Positions 63,586 through 64,000 of a stretch of DNA of 64,000 nt are shown in pieces (the stretch's first letter is position 1; each line of letters starts with the position of its first letter). The DNA is taken from positions 11,187-75,186 of the forward strand of contig QQUF01000038.1 of the NCBI GenBank assembly GCA_008501735.1, read 5' to 3'. The DNA comes from Calditrichota bacterium. GTDB lineage: Bacteria; CLD3. The notes under the pieces were generated by a model. That model ran no database searches and was not told the DNA's origin. It worked only from the letters and a program-made list of their open reading frames with translations. A program made the position numbers and the translations under genes.

Positions 63586-63720
63586 TTTGTGAATTCCAAT
63601 TTTTTTAAAACAAAATTATCTATTAATATCAGTTCTTATTAATTTAATCATCAAACTTAGTAGTTATTTTTATAAATTAAAACAAAATTTAAAGTCCTAA
63701 AAAAACTGTGGAGATATTAA

Positions 63721-64000
63721 ATGAACTTTAAGACACTAGTACTTACAATAATCTTAAGTTTATCAACTGTAGTTGCAAATGCTTTTGACCATTCAAAATT
63801 TGATTTAATTCTTAAAACTTATGTCAAAGATGGTTTTGTCGAATACACGAAATTAAAAGAGAGTAAAGAAGATTTAGCAAAATTTAGAAGTTATTTAAAA
63901 GAATTAAATTCTGCAAAAGTTGGAAATTTGGAAGAGAATGAGAAACTTGCTTTTTGGATAAACGCTTATAATGCTTACACAATTGAATTGATTTTAACGC
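63721..64000 (+). CDS. DUF547 protein, N-terminal part (truncated by window edge)
   Basis: About 93 codons are visible. A signal peptide (1-21) is followed by FDHSKFDLILKTYVKDGFVEY, then the DUF547 motif KLAFWINAYNAYTIELIL. DUF547 proteins are exported and of unknown function, with a possible peptidase-like fold. ATG 63721 starts after a 135-nt divergent gap from the TPR gene. Confidence 0.8.
   Translation, partial: MNFKTLVLTIILSLSTVVANAFDHSKFDLILKTYVKDGFVEYTKLKESKEDLAKFRSYLKELNSAKVGNLEENEKLAFWINAYNAYTIELILT

Overview
The window is 64 kb of AT-rich bacterial chromosome with dense coding on both strands. Two secreted proteins (ending at 1342 on the minus strand and at 22121 on the plus strand) finish in a YPNPFNP-type C-terminal sorting domain of the type IX secretion kind. 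Many other secreted proteins carry PKD, CARDB, FN3, LamG or Asp-box repeats. Together with the AT-richness this points to the Bacteroidota/Chlorobiota/Ignavibacteriota (FCB) group, most plausibly an Ignavibacteria- or Kapabacteria-like lineage; the phylum-level assignment is inference. I saw no rRNA, tRNA, CRISPR array or transposase.

Layout. 1-4182 (minus): an Asp-box protein cut by the window edge and a large subtilisin-like protein whose catalytic His and Ser are replaced. 4353-9200 (plus): an operon-like run with an N-succinylamino-acid racemase/OSBS-type enolase-superfamily enzyme, an N-acyl-D-amino-acid deacylase-like amidohydrolase, a GNAT acyltransferase, a cysteine-dioxygenase-like cupin and a small PH-domain membrane protein. 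9253-10419 (minus): a radical SAM protein. 10784-22121 (plus): a beta-helix protein, a 2873-residue repeat protein and a secreted protein with a sorting domain. 22176-27144 (minus): purB, purC, psd, pssA and myo-inositol-phosphate synthase. 27261-29298 (plus): a sugar kinase and a glucose/sorbosone dehydrogenase-like lipoprotein. 29370-34689 (plus): an MCE/Mla lipid-transport operon that also encodes a predicted outer-membrane barrel. 34786-39108 (plus): fabD, fabG, acpP, fabF, rnc and iscX. 39149-43993 (minus): a coiled-coil protein, moxR, tgt, an M20 peptidase and a membrane protein. 44103-49229 (plus): a BatA-type VWA protein, a two-gene restriction-modification module, a DUF58 protein, a membrane protein and a MerR regulator. 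49330-51764 (plus): glycogen synthase and a YheT-type hydrolase. 51751-60048 (minus): a four-gene operon of large exported proteins. 60512-61730 (minus): a decayed ECF sigma-factor fragment and a tandem-repeat lipoprotein. 61828-63585 (minus): an M14 carboxypeptidase and a TPR protein. 63721-64000 (plus): the start of a DUF547 protein.

How the parts fit. Core metabolism (purines, phospholipids, type II fatty acid synthesis, glycogen, tRNA modification) is interleaved with envelope functions (Mla transport, exported repeat proteins, VWA/MoxR/DUF58). The strongest leads are the acyl-amino-acid racemase/deacylase/acyltransferase operon, the four-gene exported-protein operon at 51.7-60.0 kb, the barrel gene inside the Mla operon, the catalytically dead subtilase, and the restriction-modification pair lodged between batA-like and DUF58 genes. 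At least five genes (5542, 23492, 25043, 25762, 41953) appear to start at TTG. Several listed starts were moved downstream of the longest ORF because a Shine-Dalgarno sequence or a signal peptide fits better there.
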